Below the pieces are notes generated by a model. The model saw nothing but the letters and a program-made list of their open reading frames with translations. It had not been told where the DNA came from and made no database searches. From Aricia agestis (Eukaryota; Arthropoda; Insecta; Lepidoptera; Lycaenidae), in contig NC_056428.1 of the NCBI RefSeq assembly GCF_905147365.1, positions 19,312,001 to 19,376,000 of the forward strand: 64,000 nucleotides of DNA. Reading direction: 5' to 3'. Shown piece by piece: positions 25,738 to 37,790 of this stretch. How positions within the stretch are numbered: position 1 is the stretch's first letter; each line of letters opens with the position of its first letter. Both the position numbers and the translations under genes were made by a program.

Positions 25738-25895
25738 TCCTAGTAGATAAGTGGCAAGCGATTATCGTAAACGCTTACAAAATGTATGTGATTTGACATA
25801 AGTCATTGCTTCGCTAGCGAATACTGATGTCAAATCCTATACATTTTGTGGCATTGGCGTTGGCGTTTACGATAATCGCTTGTCGCTTGTCTAGG
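25738..25895. mobile_element. Foldback MITE with GCAAGCGATTATCG arms
   Basis: The outer ends CCTAGTAGATAAGTGGCAAG and, on the minus strand, CCTAGACAAGCGACAAGCG continue through GATTATCGTAAACGC and ATTTGACAT on both arms. 158 bp, non-coding. Confidence 0.75.
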
Positions 25896-25927
25896 CCCTC
25901 TGGAATCCAGTACTTTATACTATCAAC

Positions 25928-26110
25928 ACTAATATTATTAATGCGAAGGTATTTCTGTTAGTCTTTCTGTTACGCATAAACAACTGAACAAGATTTTCAG
26001 TCTGTCAGTCTGTATATCTGTCTATCTGTCTATCTGTCTGTATGTCACCTCCTCACGTCCAAACCGCTCAAATTTGGTATGATTGTGCTTTAAGTCTCGA
26101 TAAATGTCGC
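25928..26110 (+). repeat. CTGT/CTAT-rich repeat relic
   Basis: It starts ACTAATATTATTAATGCGAA, has a CTGTCTATCTGTCTATCTGT tract and then CACGTCCAAACCGCTCAAAT. This is the recognisable body of a LINE-mobilised lepidopteran repeat, truncated and diverged. Confidence 0.55.
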
Positions 26111-26287
26111 GGTCCTAGATGTTTTTTGCACAAATGAGCGCTTTAGAGCCGAAAAATGTTTTGAAATCAAAATAATGTGGATTACATGGGTCGTATAGCC
26201 AAATATATTAGTCAGATGATGAAGTAGGTAAGTTACAATGTTTTTTCGAATTATAACGGAAGAAATAAGTGATTGTCCTTATGTTAT

Positions 26288-26522
26288 AACGAGCTTTTGC
26301 CCGCGGCTTCGCTCGCGTTAAGAAGTATTATTATATACAAACTTTCATCCCCTATTTCAACCCCTTGGGGTTGAAATTTATCAAAATCCTTTCTTAGCGG
26401 ATGCCTACGTCATAGCATCTACCTGCATGCAAAATTTCAGCCCTATCCGTCCAGTGGTTTGGGCTGTGCGTTGTAGATCACCATGTCAGCCAGTCACCTT
26501 TGAGTTTTATATATTATAATGT
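26288..26522 (+). repeat. GCCCGCGGCTTCGCTCGCG repeat, copy 1
   Basis: It starts GCTTTTGCCCGCGGCTTCGC, continues CTTTCATCCCCTATTTCAAC and AATTTCAGCCCTATCCGTCC, and ends TCAGTCACCTTTGAGTTTTA then a TA-rich tail. A shorter relative lies at 31734-31920. Confidence 0.7.
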
Positions 26523-27110
26523 TAGTTATCCGGTTCTTAGATTCGTCTTCAGTTATGAGCTTCATTAATATAAATCAGTATTAAAACAAACATAACAAAG
26601 TAGAAGTTATATTCAACAGAAAAATTACTGTCATCAAACACGGAAACAACTCATTATATTGTGTTAAGGCTATTATTGTATATCTCGATACAATTATGAG
26701 AAACCATATATTTCAGAATGAATGGAAGTGGCAGACTCATCGCCGTTATAATGAAGGATTCGCCATACAAAAGGATCAAGTTCAGTAGATACAGTTTTTA
26801 AATAAGTCATGGAATTCTGATACTTCCAGAATAATGGTAAATTCAAAATTCTATACAATCAAAATATAATTTAAAATTCTGTGTTGATTAATAGATGTCA
26901 TTTAATTAATTAATTACATCGAAATATACATAGTTCTTAACTATTTCGATCACAAAATTTTGAATAAATGAAATTTAGATAGGAATCAGTCAACTCGTTT
27001 AGAAACTAAGATGCCACATACAAACACACAGTTATCTGAAACTGATGACAACAGGCACAGTCTTAAATTTAGAGGGATCAGGGGGATTTACGAATAATAT
27101 TAACTGGAAG
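26523..27110. other. AT-rich noncoding DNA
   Basis: No gene and no bounded repeat recognised. Confidence 0.5.
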
Positions 27111-27120
27111 TGGTCTATGA

Positions 27121-27371
27121 CAGGGATGGCGAATCAATAGCACGCGTAGCACCAGTACAATTTGAAGCACGCGTGACGCTACTGGCCACAAAACTAGTAT
27201 CGAGATAATTATTTACCAATAATGACAATTATAGATCCACTTTTGCAAAGAGATCACTGAATTAGGCTTAGGCTAATCACAAAAAAATTAAACGACACGT
27301 TTATAACTTCTTAAGAAAGATTTTTTCAGAAAAGGGCACGTTGATACAAAAGATTCTCCATCCCTGGACCC
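27121..27371. mobile_element. hAT-like MITE flanked by TGGTCTATGA
   Basis: The direct repeats TGGTCTATGA at 27111-27120 and 27372-27381 bracket a 251-bp insert. It begins CAGGGATGGCGAATC and carries the near-complement GATTCTCCATCCCTGG near its right end. Terminal CAGGG and an 8-10-bp duplication suggest hAT. The right end has a few extra bases (GACCC), so the exact boundary is uncertain. Confidence 0.7.
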
Positions 27372-27515
27372 TGGTCTATGAAACAGTAGTCACCAATATA
27401 TTGCACAGAATTCAAACTTAGATTTTGATATCCTATGTCCTTTGTTACCGTCAAGTCATGTGCTCAGGTTTGAAATATTAATTTGAGATATTAATTCTAT
27501 TGTTTATGTTTTAAA

Positions 27516-27854
27516 GTGGGAGAGCTATGCTTCGGCACGAATGGGCCGGCTCGACCGGATAAATACCACGTTCTCACAGAAAACCGGCGTGAAACAGCGC
27601 TTGCGCTGTGTTTCGCCGAGTGAGTGAGTTTACCGGAGGCCCAATCCCCTTACCCCTACCCTATTCCCTTCCCTACCCTCAACTATTCCCTTCCCTTCCC
27701 TACCCTCCCCTATTACCCTATTCCCTCTTAAAAGGCCGGCAACGCACTTGCAGCTCTTCTGATGCTGCGAGTGTCCATGGGCGACGGAAGTTGCTTTCCA
27801 TTAGGTGACCCGTTTGCTCGTTTGCCCCCTTATTTCATAAAAAAAAAAAAAAAA
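27516..27854 (+). repeat. Retroposon (SINE or LINE-tail chimera) with poly-A
   Basis: It starts GTGGGAGAGCTATGCTTCGG and contains CCGGCTCGACCGG and GCGTGAAACAGCGCTTGCGC. Next come a pyrimidine-rich tract of CCCTACCCT repeats, GGCCGGCAACGCACTTGC, ATGGGCGACGG and GTTTGCTCGTTTGCCCCC, and a 3' A run. It is nearly identical in layout to 40742-41070. Confidence 0.8.
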
Positions 27855-28281
27855 GACTTTAAAGACTGTCAAGACTGTTAAATGTGTATTCTTAAAAGTT
27901 AAAAGTTAATTTTATATTATTTACTTATTAAAAGCACAAGGCGCTTACTGAAAATCAGCGTTGCGACTATAATCGCAACACATGCTGAGTAAGCACCAAT
28001 TTGGTAGATACGGTTTTCAATTATTTTATTTCCTCTTTTAATGTACAATTATTTTTACCAAATAAAGTTCTTTCTTTCTTTCTTTCAAATATTATTTCCT
28101 CAATGATGATGATGATGATTAATCGTTAATTAAAAGCGGTTTTGTAAAAAGCGATCACTAAGATTAAATAATGACGCGTGCGCTTATCAAAACAGCACGT
28201 ACGTCATATAACATAATATTGCCTCAAACGACAAAATATACAAATATTATTGTTTCATAAAATCAATTAATGTTTACTATA

Positions 28282-28488
28282 TGACGCCCGCAACTCCGTT
28301 ACGCCAAAATTCGTTTATAGCGCCGGAACCGTCCATTTTTCCGGGATAAAAAGTATACCGGGTATCAAAGTATGTCCATACTTAATTTTAGCAAAATCGG
28401 TTGAGTGGTTTGGACGTTAAGATGTAACACACAGAGAGACAGACAGATAGACAGACATAATTTCGCATTCATAATATTAGTATGGACA
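28282..28488 (+). repeat. GACGCCCGCAACTCCG-type repeat, intact copy
   Basis: It starts GACGCCCGCAACTCCGTTAC, has TCCATTTTTCCGGGATAAAA, AAAATCGGTTGAGTGGTTTG and an ACAGAGAGACAGACAGATAG tract, and ends TTCATAATATTAGTATGGAC. It is the uninterrupted relative of the SINE-split copy at 19.8-20.3 kb. Confidence 0.7.
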
Positions 28489-31400
28489 GTGGTTACGGAT
28501 ACGTCGGAAAAAAAGAAGGTTCTACTTCAATGATCACTGACCTTCGTCACATAGCTGATTTATCAATACTCGCTGTATACTTGAGGAATAGGCGCACGTT
28601 ATGACTACCATGATAACTTATTTACGCACTCGGTCATAAAAGTGTATGAAAAATACGGTCCACTCCGCTCCGCTCGACGTTATTATGTGCGCCAAATTTC
28701 GGAAAAGCCATGGTTTACAAATCAGTCTTACCGTACTGAACTCTTCAATTTTATTTTAAGGTGGCTTTCGGATCTTTGCCGCGAGCGACCGCGACCGACG
28801 AAAATTCAAACGAAATGCCACGTGTTTATATGGTGCAATATAGATAATTATTACAATCTCAATTTTTTTTTTTCTAAGTAACCTTAAAATATGTAGGCAC
28901 TACGAATGTTGAAGTATTTAAAACACATCATTTCTGGGAATTTCAAACTTAAATATCACTTGTATAATTGTAGATTTAGATAATAAAGAAACGGCTATAT
29001 TGTGATTTTAATCTAATTTGCATACGTTTGACAACAATATGTCTCTATTAAAGACTTCAACGCGTAGCGCGCTCTTAATAATGTCCATTTTTATGTTGTT
29101 GATTTTTTCTATTATTTAAAAGTACCGATTTTTGTATTCTATAGTATTCCTGTATGGTACAATATTTATAATGTATAGTGCGAAATAATAGCACGTTATT
29201 GTATGGAGTAATATTTGTCCATCTGTGCAAACATGCAGACGTTTTTTTTTGTTAGTGAAAGAAATATTATGTAGCCTCCTTTTCGAAAGTCATGTAAAAA
29301 CTATATGTCTAATGTCACCTTATCGTGGCACTTCACATGGCTATTTGTATATTTGCGTATATTTTGATGTATTCGTCAAACAATCACCATGTGTAGACGG
29401 TATGTTTGACAAAGTATTGGCCTTATTTGCCTATTTGACAAATATTACCAATACCCAATTGACGAATCCGTACCTTTGTCGCACATCAAAAGATTCAAAT
29501 AGGAAAGTAAACAAAATCAAGTAAAAGTTTGGTATTTGACGTCCATGTGTGGAAGGCCGTATTTGCCTTTATTTAGTTGTTTGCGTCAATAATTTTGCCA
29601 AATGCAACAAATAGCCAATAGCAAAACCAGTAGCCATCTACCTACTAAATAAATTCATTTTCCTTGTAAACAGCGGGACTTATTTTTTTAAAATGTTGAG
29701 CAGAAAAATTAGGAACAGCTTTTATATTATTTAATCATGTAACTGATATTGATACAAAAATGGGTTTTATATGGATTGCTTTTGGCGATTTTGGAATGGA
29801 GATTTATATATATTATAAAATGTTATTTGCTGTACCAAATGACCCAACACTCACAACGCACATGATTCTCCTCTGGTGGCCATGGTCATATTTGTGACCC
29901 GCATTATAAAGTGTTGGCTACAGTCCAGCGCCTTGTGAATAAAACTTAGTACACACTGTTAGCATTGCAAGAGTCATAGGTCCAGTTGCGTCAGAATTAA
30001 TAGCATGACATATTTCTCGCATGAGCAAAAAATGAAACATAATATTAATATTTTATGAAAAAAATTTACCTTTGTGGGCCCAATACGTCACATGACACCG
30101 CTGGACAATTTGATTATGCACCGCTGTAACAGCTGTGGTATTTACTTCGTCTTGCCTACGTCTCGGTACTTTAAACGATGTTATAAAATATATCTGTATT
30201 GCTCCATCGAACCACCGAAAGAGAAACGATCTTGTATTATGTTAAAAGACAGTTCAAAAATAGTTTTTACAAGAGAAGGATAGACTCAAATCTAGCTATT
30301 ATTAGTCTAGCCTAAATTAATGATAGTCGCAAATTCAGCTTTTTAGACGCAAATTTGTTTGAACTAGAATATTATATTACTCTCAAATCTAGCTTTTAAG
30401 GGGCGTAGCCTGACCTTGAGCGGTGAGAGCTGACCGGCCACTCGTCGCTCACATGTGCACGCTTCCTTACAATGGCACTTTCACTCAGTCGCCGTACGCT
30501 TACAAATATATGCGCCACTTTTGTTTGAAACCTGTCTGGTTATTTTTAGTGTCTTGAGAAGAAGTCAGTACATGTAGCTTCCCCAAGCACCGTCCTCATT
30601 TAGCGCAATGGTTTAACGCAGTTTTGATTTCGAAAGGAGATAATGTGAAAGATTCGTTTTAGGGTTCCGTATATTATGTCAAAAGAAATACACCATTTAA
30701 AGATCTATTTTGTGTTCATTTGTTCATCCATTCGTCCTTCCAAACGTTTTTACGGAACTCGGGAAGATCAAGTTATATAATTTTCACTCTCTTCCACTGT
30801 ATCCTTTATACATATATTTAAAGTAAACATACTTGGAAACTTACCATAAGAATTCTTCTAAATCCTATTCCAATTCTACATAAGATAAGCCAAAGTGGGT
30901 ATTCAAATGAATTCAACTTAAATGTCAAGTTTTCAACTTCAAACTGAATGTGCTGGCGGGGATATCTAGACAAACTGGTATTGCCTCGCCTAAGCGAAGA
31001 AAGTACTGGATGGATATAAAGTGAGATTTGCGAGGCGCCGGCGCAGATATAAATAACGCTTGTTACTAGTTAGTGCCCTCTAGCGCTAGGGTTGTCAGAG
31101 CAATGAATTTATGATTTGATTTTTTTACGAGTTCATGAAAATATAAAAATCCCAGTAAAAAAGTAGTGCATGTGCTTTCGAGCTATCAAATTGTGTAGGT
31201 TTTCTTTTAATCCATCCAGTAAAATTTTGATAAAATGATTTGCTCTAAATAGATTTTAATTATTGTAATTATGAAAGAACAAAACCTCAAAACTATCCAC
31301 GAATAAGTATGTACTAATAAAAATACTTGCTCTTGCTACACACTGTCCAGCGCGTCTTATAAACAACGCTTCTAATACAGCTAATTGTGGAAAATTTATA

Positions 31401-31733
31401 AAAACAATATAGATTTTTAGCCTATAACTGATTTTTGTGCGGAAAATCGATGCAATAATGTTTTTTATACTAGTGGTAACCCTAGTGGTACCCGTTATTC
31501 TATTTATGTGCACATGTTGCAGAGCCTTGCGCCTCTCACGTGGACATCAGCTGACCGCGAGGAATGGAAATGCTATTGAACTATTCAACGGGAATGAACT
31601 GTAATTGCTTTTAATGCTATGCCTGGCAAATCGAAGCAGTTTTGTAATAAACGTACAGTATAGTATTGATGTTATAGGTACCTATAAGAATACCGAGTTA
31701 AAAATTGTTTATGAAGAAAGAATTCTATTTTTT
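28489..31733. other. Noncoding DNA, no gene seen
   Basis: This 3.2 kb has frames up to 99 codons but none with recognisable domains. A 'TTAGGGTTCCGTA' piece near 30659 resembles the edge of a common lepidopteran repeat. The rest is unassigned. Confidence 0.45.
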
Positions 31734-31920
31734 ACTAGCTTTTGCCCGCGGCTTCGCTCACGTTAAGAAGTATTGTTATATACAATCTTTCATCCCCTAT
31801 TTTATCCCCTTAGTGGTGGAATTTATTAAATTTCAGCCCGATCCGATGTGGTTTGGGCTGTGCGTTGATAGATCACTATGTCAGTCAGTCAGAGTTCAGT
31901 CAGAGTTATATATATTTAGA
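31734..31920 (+). repeat. GCCCGCGGCTTCGCTCACG repeat, copy 2
   Basis: It starts ACTAGCTTTTGCCCGCGGC, has CTTTCATCCCCTATTTTATC, and lacks the middle present at 26.3 kb. It ends ATGTCAGTCAGTCAGAG then a TA tail. Confidence 0.7.
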
Positions 31921-32093
31921 TGAATCTTTATTTCAATCTACATCATGTTTAGATTTAATTTACTTTAAATGCAAGCTAACAAATGATTCAGCATGTAGCA
32001 AAAATGACGATTATAACTTTTAGTTTGACCAGATTTGATATTATTTTGTTTTATCTATTTTGTGATATTTTATTTGTTAAAAAAATATATAAC

Positions 32094-32240
32094 AAGGTGT
32101 AACAAAAAGTGATAACTTTTAGGGTGTGTATAGAGTTCCCAAAAATGTTTGATCTTTAAGCGCTAATACTTTTCCAGTGAACTCTATGGATACATAAAAA
32201 CCCTTAAGTATTATCACTGTGTATTGTAACACCTTGTATA
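32094..32240. mobile_element. TA-type foldback MITE, short copy
   Basis: The ends are AAGGTGTAACAAAAAGTGAT and TTGTAACACCTTGTATA. The inside is shortened to about 147 bp compared with 25.4 kb but keeps AGTGAACTCTA. Confidence 0.75.
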
Positions 32241-32861
32241 ATAGTTCCCAAACTTTTTATACAACGAAACATCAAAGATGTTCCTCAGAAATCATAAATG
32301 CTATTTATACAGCACTGTATTTAGGTTCTGTCTCATACGACAATTAAAGTTGAATTAGTCATTGTATTAAAAATAGAGCGTATAATTGGTATAAATTGGT
32401 CAAATATTAAACAATGCTACAATGGATGATTCGCAACGTGCAGCTTATCGCAATCTGACAAACTGTTTAATTCAATTTGGCATACTCATTCGTTAAACGC
32501 GTGTTCAGGTCCAAGGATAGGGATATACGGAAATGTAAAAATAGTCAGAGGTTATCGTGATTTCTACGAATAACCTTATTATTTTTTAATGGGCAAATAG
32601 CCCACCACACATACCCACTACAGCATCCCCTGTGTTGGCAGGATCTGGATCAAAAAAGGCAAAAGCCTTTGATATTATAGTCTCAGGGTTTCTATTAGCT
32701 TATGTTCCTGATTGTGTCACCTCAATAGCTTAGCGATATTGTTGTGTGAGCTTATACTGTGGGTCTGAAAAGTGGTCAACATCTTTTTCCTGAAATAACA
32801 TTATAACGGATCAATCAGTGCGCAGTCCTGAGTCGTGCTATTTAAGTTTTATTATACATAT
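32241..32861. other. Noncoding DNA
   Basis: No gene and no bounded repeat were recognised. Confidence 0.45.
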
Positions 32862-32985
32862 ACTAGCTGTCCCGGTGAACTTCGTGTCACTTTAAAACCT
32901 TCCCTGGACTTCCACAAATATTTTAAGACTAAAATCAGCCCAATCCGTTCAGCCGTTTTCGAGTTTTAGCGTTACTAACACAATT
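32862..32985 (+). repeat. LINE-type 3' tail relic
   Basis: It contains ACTAGCTGTCCCGGTGAACT, CCTTCCCTGGACTTCCAC and TTCAGCCGTTTTCGAGTTTT. A related piece lies at about 15315-15410, just outside the 13.87-15.30 kb element. Confidence 0.6.
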
Positions 32986-33973
32986 GAAAATCCAAGAGAT
33001 TTTGAGACAAGATTGCAACGCCTGTAATTTCAACTCCTTGCTCGGTCGGATCTTCTTTTGATACTCTTAAGGTGAGGATAAACCCCAATTTGTTATTCCG
33101 TGACTCCCGGTTTACCTAGTTCCAATATAATAACGAAGTGTTAAAAAATATGAGATATAAAGCACAATATTTAAAATACCTTAAACCATAAACATTTTAA
33201 TAAAACGTAATAATTTGGCTGTAATTAATTCACAAACTCACCCCCGAAAAAACTCTATTTCATCGAAAAATAAGTATTAACTAGGATAATTATACATTTT
33301 ATTTGAATAAATTGTTAGTAAATCTATATTAAAATCTGTTTAACCGAACAATTTTTTTTCATAATATTTATTTCCAAAGATATTTAAAAAAAAAACATGA
33401 AAAATAGAGAAGATCCGCCCGAGTAGTTACAGTTTTATGCTAAGCTAAAATAAATCTTATTGCGATGCGTATACGCTTGGTCTTTGGTTGTGTGCAAGGT
33501 TATCGTTTTTGATTGAGATTAATCTCCGCCTTAAGCATATTCCAACATTGTAAATGAAAAAACAACGTTTGCCAAATAGTATTTGTCTAGAAAACACCTT
33601 ATTCCAACCAAAGTTCCAAAATGAAGGTGTTTACTTACTTTTGCTTGCCTTATTAATAATTGTAACCTCAAAAACTAGTTTCCATAATGTTTCGGTACAC
33701 GAAACCTAATATTGTACTAACTATTAGTAGTCATTCTTACATATTCATTCATTATTATCCAGCTATAGGACCTTATGACAATGATTTAGAGATCACTTTC
33801 CCAAAGCCTAAACGGCTTTCGACACACTCAATAACTTCTAGACTCGACACATTGCAGAACCTACTTACACAAAAGATTTTGGTCAGCACTCAGATAACTG
33901 AATATACAAATATCTAACATAACATCCATACAAATATTATTATAAATGCGAAAGTGTGTGATCTTGCTGAAAT
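32986..33973. other. AT-rich noncoding DNA
   Basis: A 76-codon frame at 33687-33917 has no recognisable domain. Nothing else was identified. Confidence 0.45.
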
Positions 33974-34003
33974 CTATACTAATATTATAAATGCGAAAGT
34001 ATC

Positions 34004-34050
<47 letters not shown>

Positions 34051-34490
34051 CGCTTTCACGCCAAAACTACTGAACCGATTGCAATGAAATTTTGTACACA
34101 GTTATTCTAGAGTCTGAGAAAGGACATAGGCTACATTTTGATGTGGGAAAATATCTTATTTCCATGAAAATATCGATGAAAATTACTTCGCATTGCGCGT
34201 GGCCAGCGCTCATCCCGGGGGTCCTGGGTTCGAGTCCCGCAGGCGGAACAAAAAGTTTTCAATGTTCCTGGGTCTTGGATGTGTATTAAAATAAAATTTC
34301 AAAAATCTTAAATATATTTTATGTATAATATTATAAAAAATCCAGAAATATATCGACGCGATGCAATGAACATTTTAGTTCTAATACGATTCAACAGATG
34401 GCGCTTTTTTTTTTACTTCGTTGGAACATAGAACTAATCATACTTATTAGTTATTATATTATTATATAATATTATAAATGCGAAAGTATC

Positions 34491-34533
<43 letters not shown>

Positions 34534-35217
34534 CGCTTTCACGCCAAAACTACTGAACCGATTGCAATGAAATTTTGTACACAGTTATTCTAGAGTCTGA
34601 GAAAGGACATAGGCTACATTTTGATGTGGGAAAATATCTTATTTCCATGAAAATATCGATGAAAATTACTTCGCATTGCGCGTGGCCAGCGCTCATCCCG
34701 GGGGTCCTGGGTTCGAGTCCCGCAGGCGGAACAAAAAGTTTTCAATGTTCCTGGGTCTTGGATGTGTATTAAAATAATATTTCAAAAATCTTAAATATAT
34801 TTTATGTATAATATATTATAAAAAATCCAGAAATATATCGACGCGAAGCAATGAACATTTTAGTTCTAATACGATTCAACAGATGGCGCTTTTTTTACTT
34901 CGTTGGAACATAGAACTAATCATACTTATTAGTTATTATGTTTTTGTTTATAGTTTTTAATACGTTAGAATATTATGTTTAATAATATTATCACTTGCTA
35001 TAATAATAATCAATCTATCTTATCTTATAGAACTCCTACTGCATTTCTAAGGAGTTCGAGTGTGTTGTGTTGGCCTATATTCCATCCAGAAAATATATCA
35101 ATGCAATCAACATTTTAATTCTAATATATGAAAACAGATGGCGCTTTAATTTTTACTTCATTATTATAACAGAACTAATCATACCTACTTTATTATATAT
35201 TATTGTTTTTATTCATA
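33974..35217 (+). repeat. Tandem array B, two units plus a remnant
   Basis: This is the inverted counterpart of array A (16437-18025). Two near-identical units have a period of 483 bp (internal frames at 34092 and 34575). Each unit starts with a (CTGT)n tract of about 9-12 copies, then AAACTACTGAACCGATTGCA, the B box GGTTCGAGTCCCGCAGGCGG, and GGATGTGTATTAAAATAA. A third, diverged remnant lies at about 35080-35215. Confidence 0.85.
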
Positions 35218-36216
35218 ACTAGCTGTTGCCCGCGACTTCGTCCGCGTGGACTTTAGTTTATAGCGCGCGGTGTCAACAAAATTTGTGTCAAATTTAAAAA
35301 CTTTTTAAAACCCTGGTAAGTGGTACCCCTCTTAGGGCCGCGCTACACCGGAATGGCAGCGCTGAAAGTGCTCGCCTCGCCGCTGCCATTCCGGTGTAGC
35401 GCGGCCCTTAATTAATCAAAATACCCAAAAACAGCTGTGCAGTATGCACATAATCTGTACTAATATTATGAATGCGAAAGTATCTCTGTCTGTCTGTCTG
35501 TCTGTCAGTCTCGCTTTCACGCCAAACGCCAAAACTACCGAACCGATTGTAATGAAATTTTGTATACTGATAGTCTAAAGCCTGAGAAAGGACATAGGCT
35601 ACTTTTTTACTGGAAAAAAGGGTTGTAAGGGTCGTAAATTTGTTCAAAAAATTCATAATAGATGGCGCCGTGCGTCTTCTACATCGCGCTGACGCTTGCT
35701 CAAAAATCTTTCTATAAGAGGTGGTATCATCTTACATTTAAGTCTCGATTTTTTTCGATTGTTATATCTATTCTACGGTATTAAATAACTCAGTACTTTA
35801 TCTGTGCAGGCAGTGACGTAACCTTAAGACCAAATTTCACCAACGACTGTTAAAGTTAATGCTCGAATTAGTATCACGTTAGCTGTTTTGTTTTTCATAT
35901 GAATGAAAGAGAAGACAGGATATTTTAACAAGCTGTTAACACTAACAGACGTTGGTGAAATTGGGGCTAAACCTATCAATGATAAATAGTTTATGGGTAA
36001 AGTTGTGTAATTGGGGGGCTAAATAAGCTTTAAAATTTGGCATAATATATAAAGTTTAACATACAAAAATGAAGTACTTATTGTTTGCACACTGCACAGC
36101 TGTATTGATTTAAGGGGTACCAGGGTTTTTTTATAAAAGCTTTTGACACCAATTTTGTTGACATCGCGCGCTATAAACTGAAGTCCACGCGGACGAAGTC
36201 GCGGGCAACAGCTAGT
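35218..36216. mobile_element. Foldback composite, copy B (about 1 kb)
   Basis: This is an inverted copy of 15447-16436. It starts ACTAGCTGTTGCCCGCGACT and ends with the complement, AGTCGCGGGCAACAGCTAGT. It carries the same nested hairpin (35334-35408) and the same internal AATTTCACCAACG-ended MITE (about 35835-35965). Confidence 0.85.
35334..35408. mobile_element. 75-bp minimal hairpin MITE, second copy
   Basis: This is the reverse-orientation equivalent of 16246-16320, with 28-bp arms starting AGGGCCGCGCTACACCGGAA and a 19-nt spacer. It lies in the same nested position, so it predates the block duplication. Confidence 0.85.
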
Positions 36217-36927
36217 TTGGTATAAATCTCTCCGGATACATTTAATCCCAGAAAAAAACCTCGATTTTTTTTTTGATTACGATTCCCACGCGATAAACGA
36301 ATTTTGGGTGTCATCTACTAAATAATATACAGTAGTCACTAGACTATACGAACGAATCGCCCGCACGCACACAATATAAGCGTCATTTCAGATAACCAAG
36401 TAGCGAAACAAGGAAACATCTACTTAAATCAGCTGTGAATTGTGATTCATAAGATTATATTTGCATAGTAATTAAGTAATCGATTATACACCATTGTAAC
36501 AGATTACAACCTTGCTTTCTTTGTTACAATATTGACAATAGCTACGTCACAATTATGACGTACCACTACACGTGGTAAAAAGATATTATTATATTAGTCT
36601 TAACTAATATATATTTAGTATGTCTCAGCAAAACAAAGTTGTTTAACCCTCGGTTGGTCTCGTGGGGTCTTTAAAAGCCCGGATTTTTTTTTCTCGTTTT
36701 CGCAAAGTCCGGGCTTTTAAATTAATCGTAACAACTCCGCTCTTTAGGTAGCTTCCTAAAAGGAATTATATTTCGATATAATTGCCACTTATCTAAGCTC
36801 GCGTGCATCTATTGTGTGTGTGTTTTTTTTTTATTATTAAAATTGGGGCCGTCTATGTACTGTTCGTCCATATCCTTACGTCTAGTCCATCACGCCATGG
36901 CCACTTTTTTTTATATATGTATATATA

Positions 36928-37184
36928 TACAGTGTGTAACAAAAATAAGTGATAATACTTTAGGGCGTGTACGTGTTCCTTGTAGAGAGTTCACTGTTAA
37001 AGTAGCAGCTCTGAAAGACGAAAATTTTTTTTCACTTTTGTATGGGCAATGGCTCGAGCGTCACGAGTTTCCCCATACAAAAGTGAAAAAATTTTTGGTA
37101 TTTCAGCGCTGCTACTTTCACAGTGAACTCTCTACAAGGAACACGTACACACCCTAAAGTATTATCACTTATTTTTGTTACACC

Positions 37185-37189
<5 letters not shown>
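36928..37189. mobile_element. TA-type foldback MITE, full-length copy
   Basis: The ends are TACAGTGTGTAACAAAAATA and TTTTTGTTACACCCTGTA. Inverted arms run through GTGTTCCTTGTAGAGAGTTC and AAAGTAGCAGC, with an AAAAGTGAAAAAA-type inner arm. It is the best-preserved family member in the window, and its right end runs into the (TA)n tract. Confidence 0.85.

Positions 37190-37266
<77 letters not shown>
37187..37266. repeat. (TA)n microsatellite
   Basis: About 80 bp of uninterrupted TA dinucleotides directly adjoin the right end of the MITE, whose target is TA. Confidence 0.95.
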
Positions 37267-37268
<2 letters not shown>

Positions 37269-37479
37269 TTAATATAATAGACTATAATACATACATATAA
37301 TAAATAAATATATATTTATTAATAAGTTTAATGTTTTGAACGGTGAGGTCCCAGTCGGTGTGGCGGCCAGTAGATCCGACATTTTACGATTTCCTTAGAT
37401 TTTATGCTGCTCCACCCTTTGCCTTTAGATGTTGTGCATTGACTTGGTGGAGAGGGGTCACTCAAGCTGGGTGGAGTTT

Positions 37480-37731
37480 CTAGGGTGTTAAAGAGATATC
37501 GTTCTGTGTCGAATCTACCAGCTGCCGGCTTAGGACTTTATCGTTCCTGTCTTTTATAGCCATTTTTATGTTATAATCTTTTATGTGTTCGGTTGACACC
37601 TCCGTGGCTCTTTTTATGAAGCTTGCCACAGCGTCTCTATCAGTGTCAGTGTAATAGACACAGGTGTTAGTGTGCCGGGATATAGCTGCAACTGCATGAG
37701 GAACGCTGTCATGGATTGCAGATCTATTGTG
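37480..37731 (-). pseudogene. Decayed open frame, unrecognised protein
   Basis: The minus-strand frame is open for 83 codons between stops, with no start at the upstream end. It is hydrophilic and of ordinary composition (it includes VYYTDTDRDAVASFIKRA), unlike chance AT-rich frames nearby. After a stop, a second frame continues with basic, Cys-containing residues (KCRIYWPPHRLGPHRSKH, minus strand, about 37325-37470), suggesting a frameshifted longer protein. It is probably a transposon ORF. I do not recognise the family with confidence. Confidence 0.45.
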
Positions 37732-37790
37732 TTACAGATGTGTTTATTCACGCTGGGGTCTTTAAAGACCCCAGAACCGCGTAATTAAAT

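Larger units (their letters stand above)
36643..37790 (-). mobile_element. Degenerate piggyBac-like element (tentative)
   Basis: The left side starts TTAACCCTCGGTTGGTCTCG, then TGGGGTCTTTAAA and a hairpin with 13-bp arms (36671-36683 and 36708-36720). The right side holds a perfect 22-bp palindrome (37753-37774, core GGGGTCTTTAAAGACCCC). A TTAACCC end plus GGGTCTTTAAAGACCC-like motifs suits the piggyBac/LOOPER group. No matching right terminus was found, so it may be truncated. A decayed minus-strand frame lies inside (37480-37731), and a TA-type MITE has inserted at 36928-37189. Confidence 0.4.
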
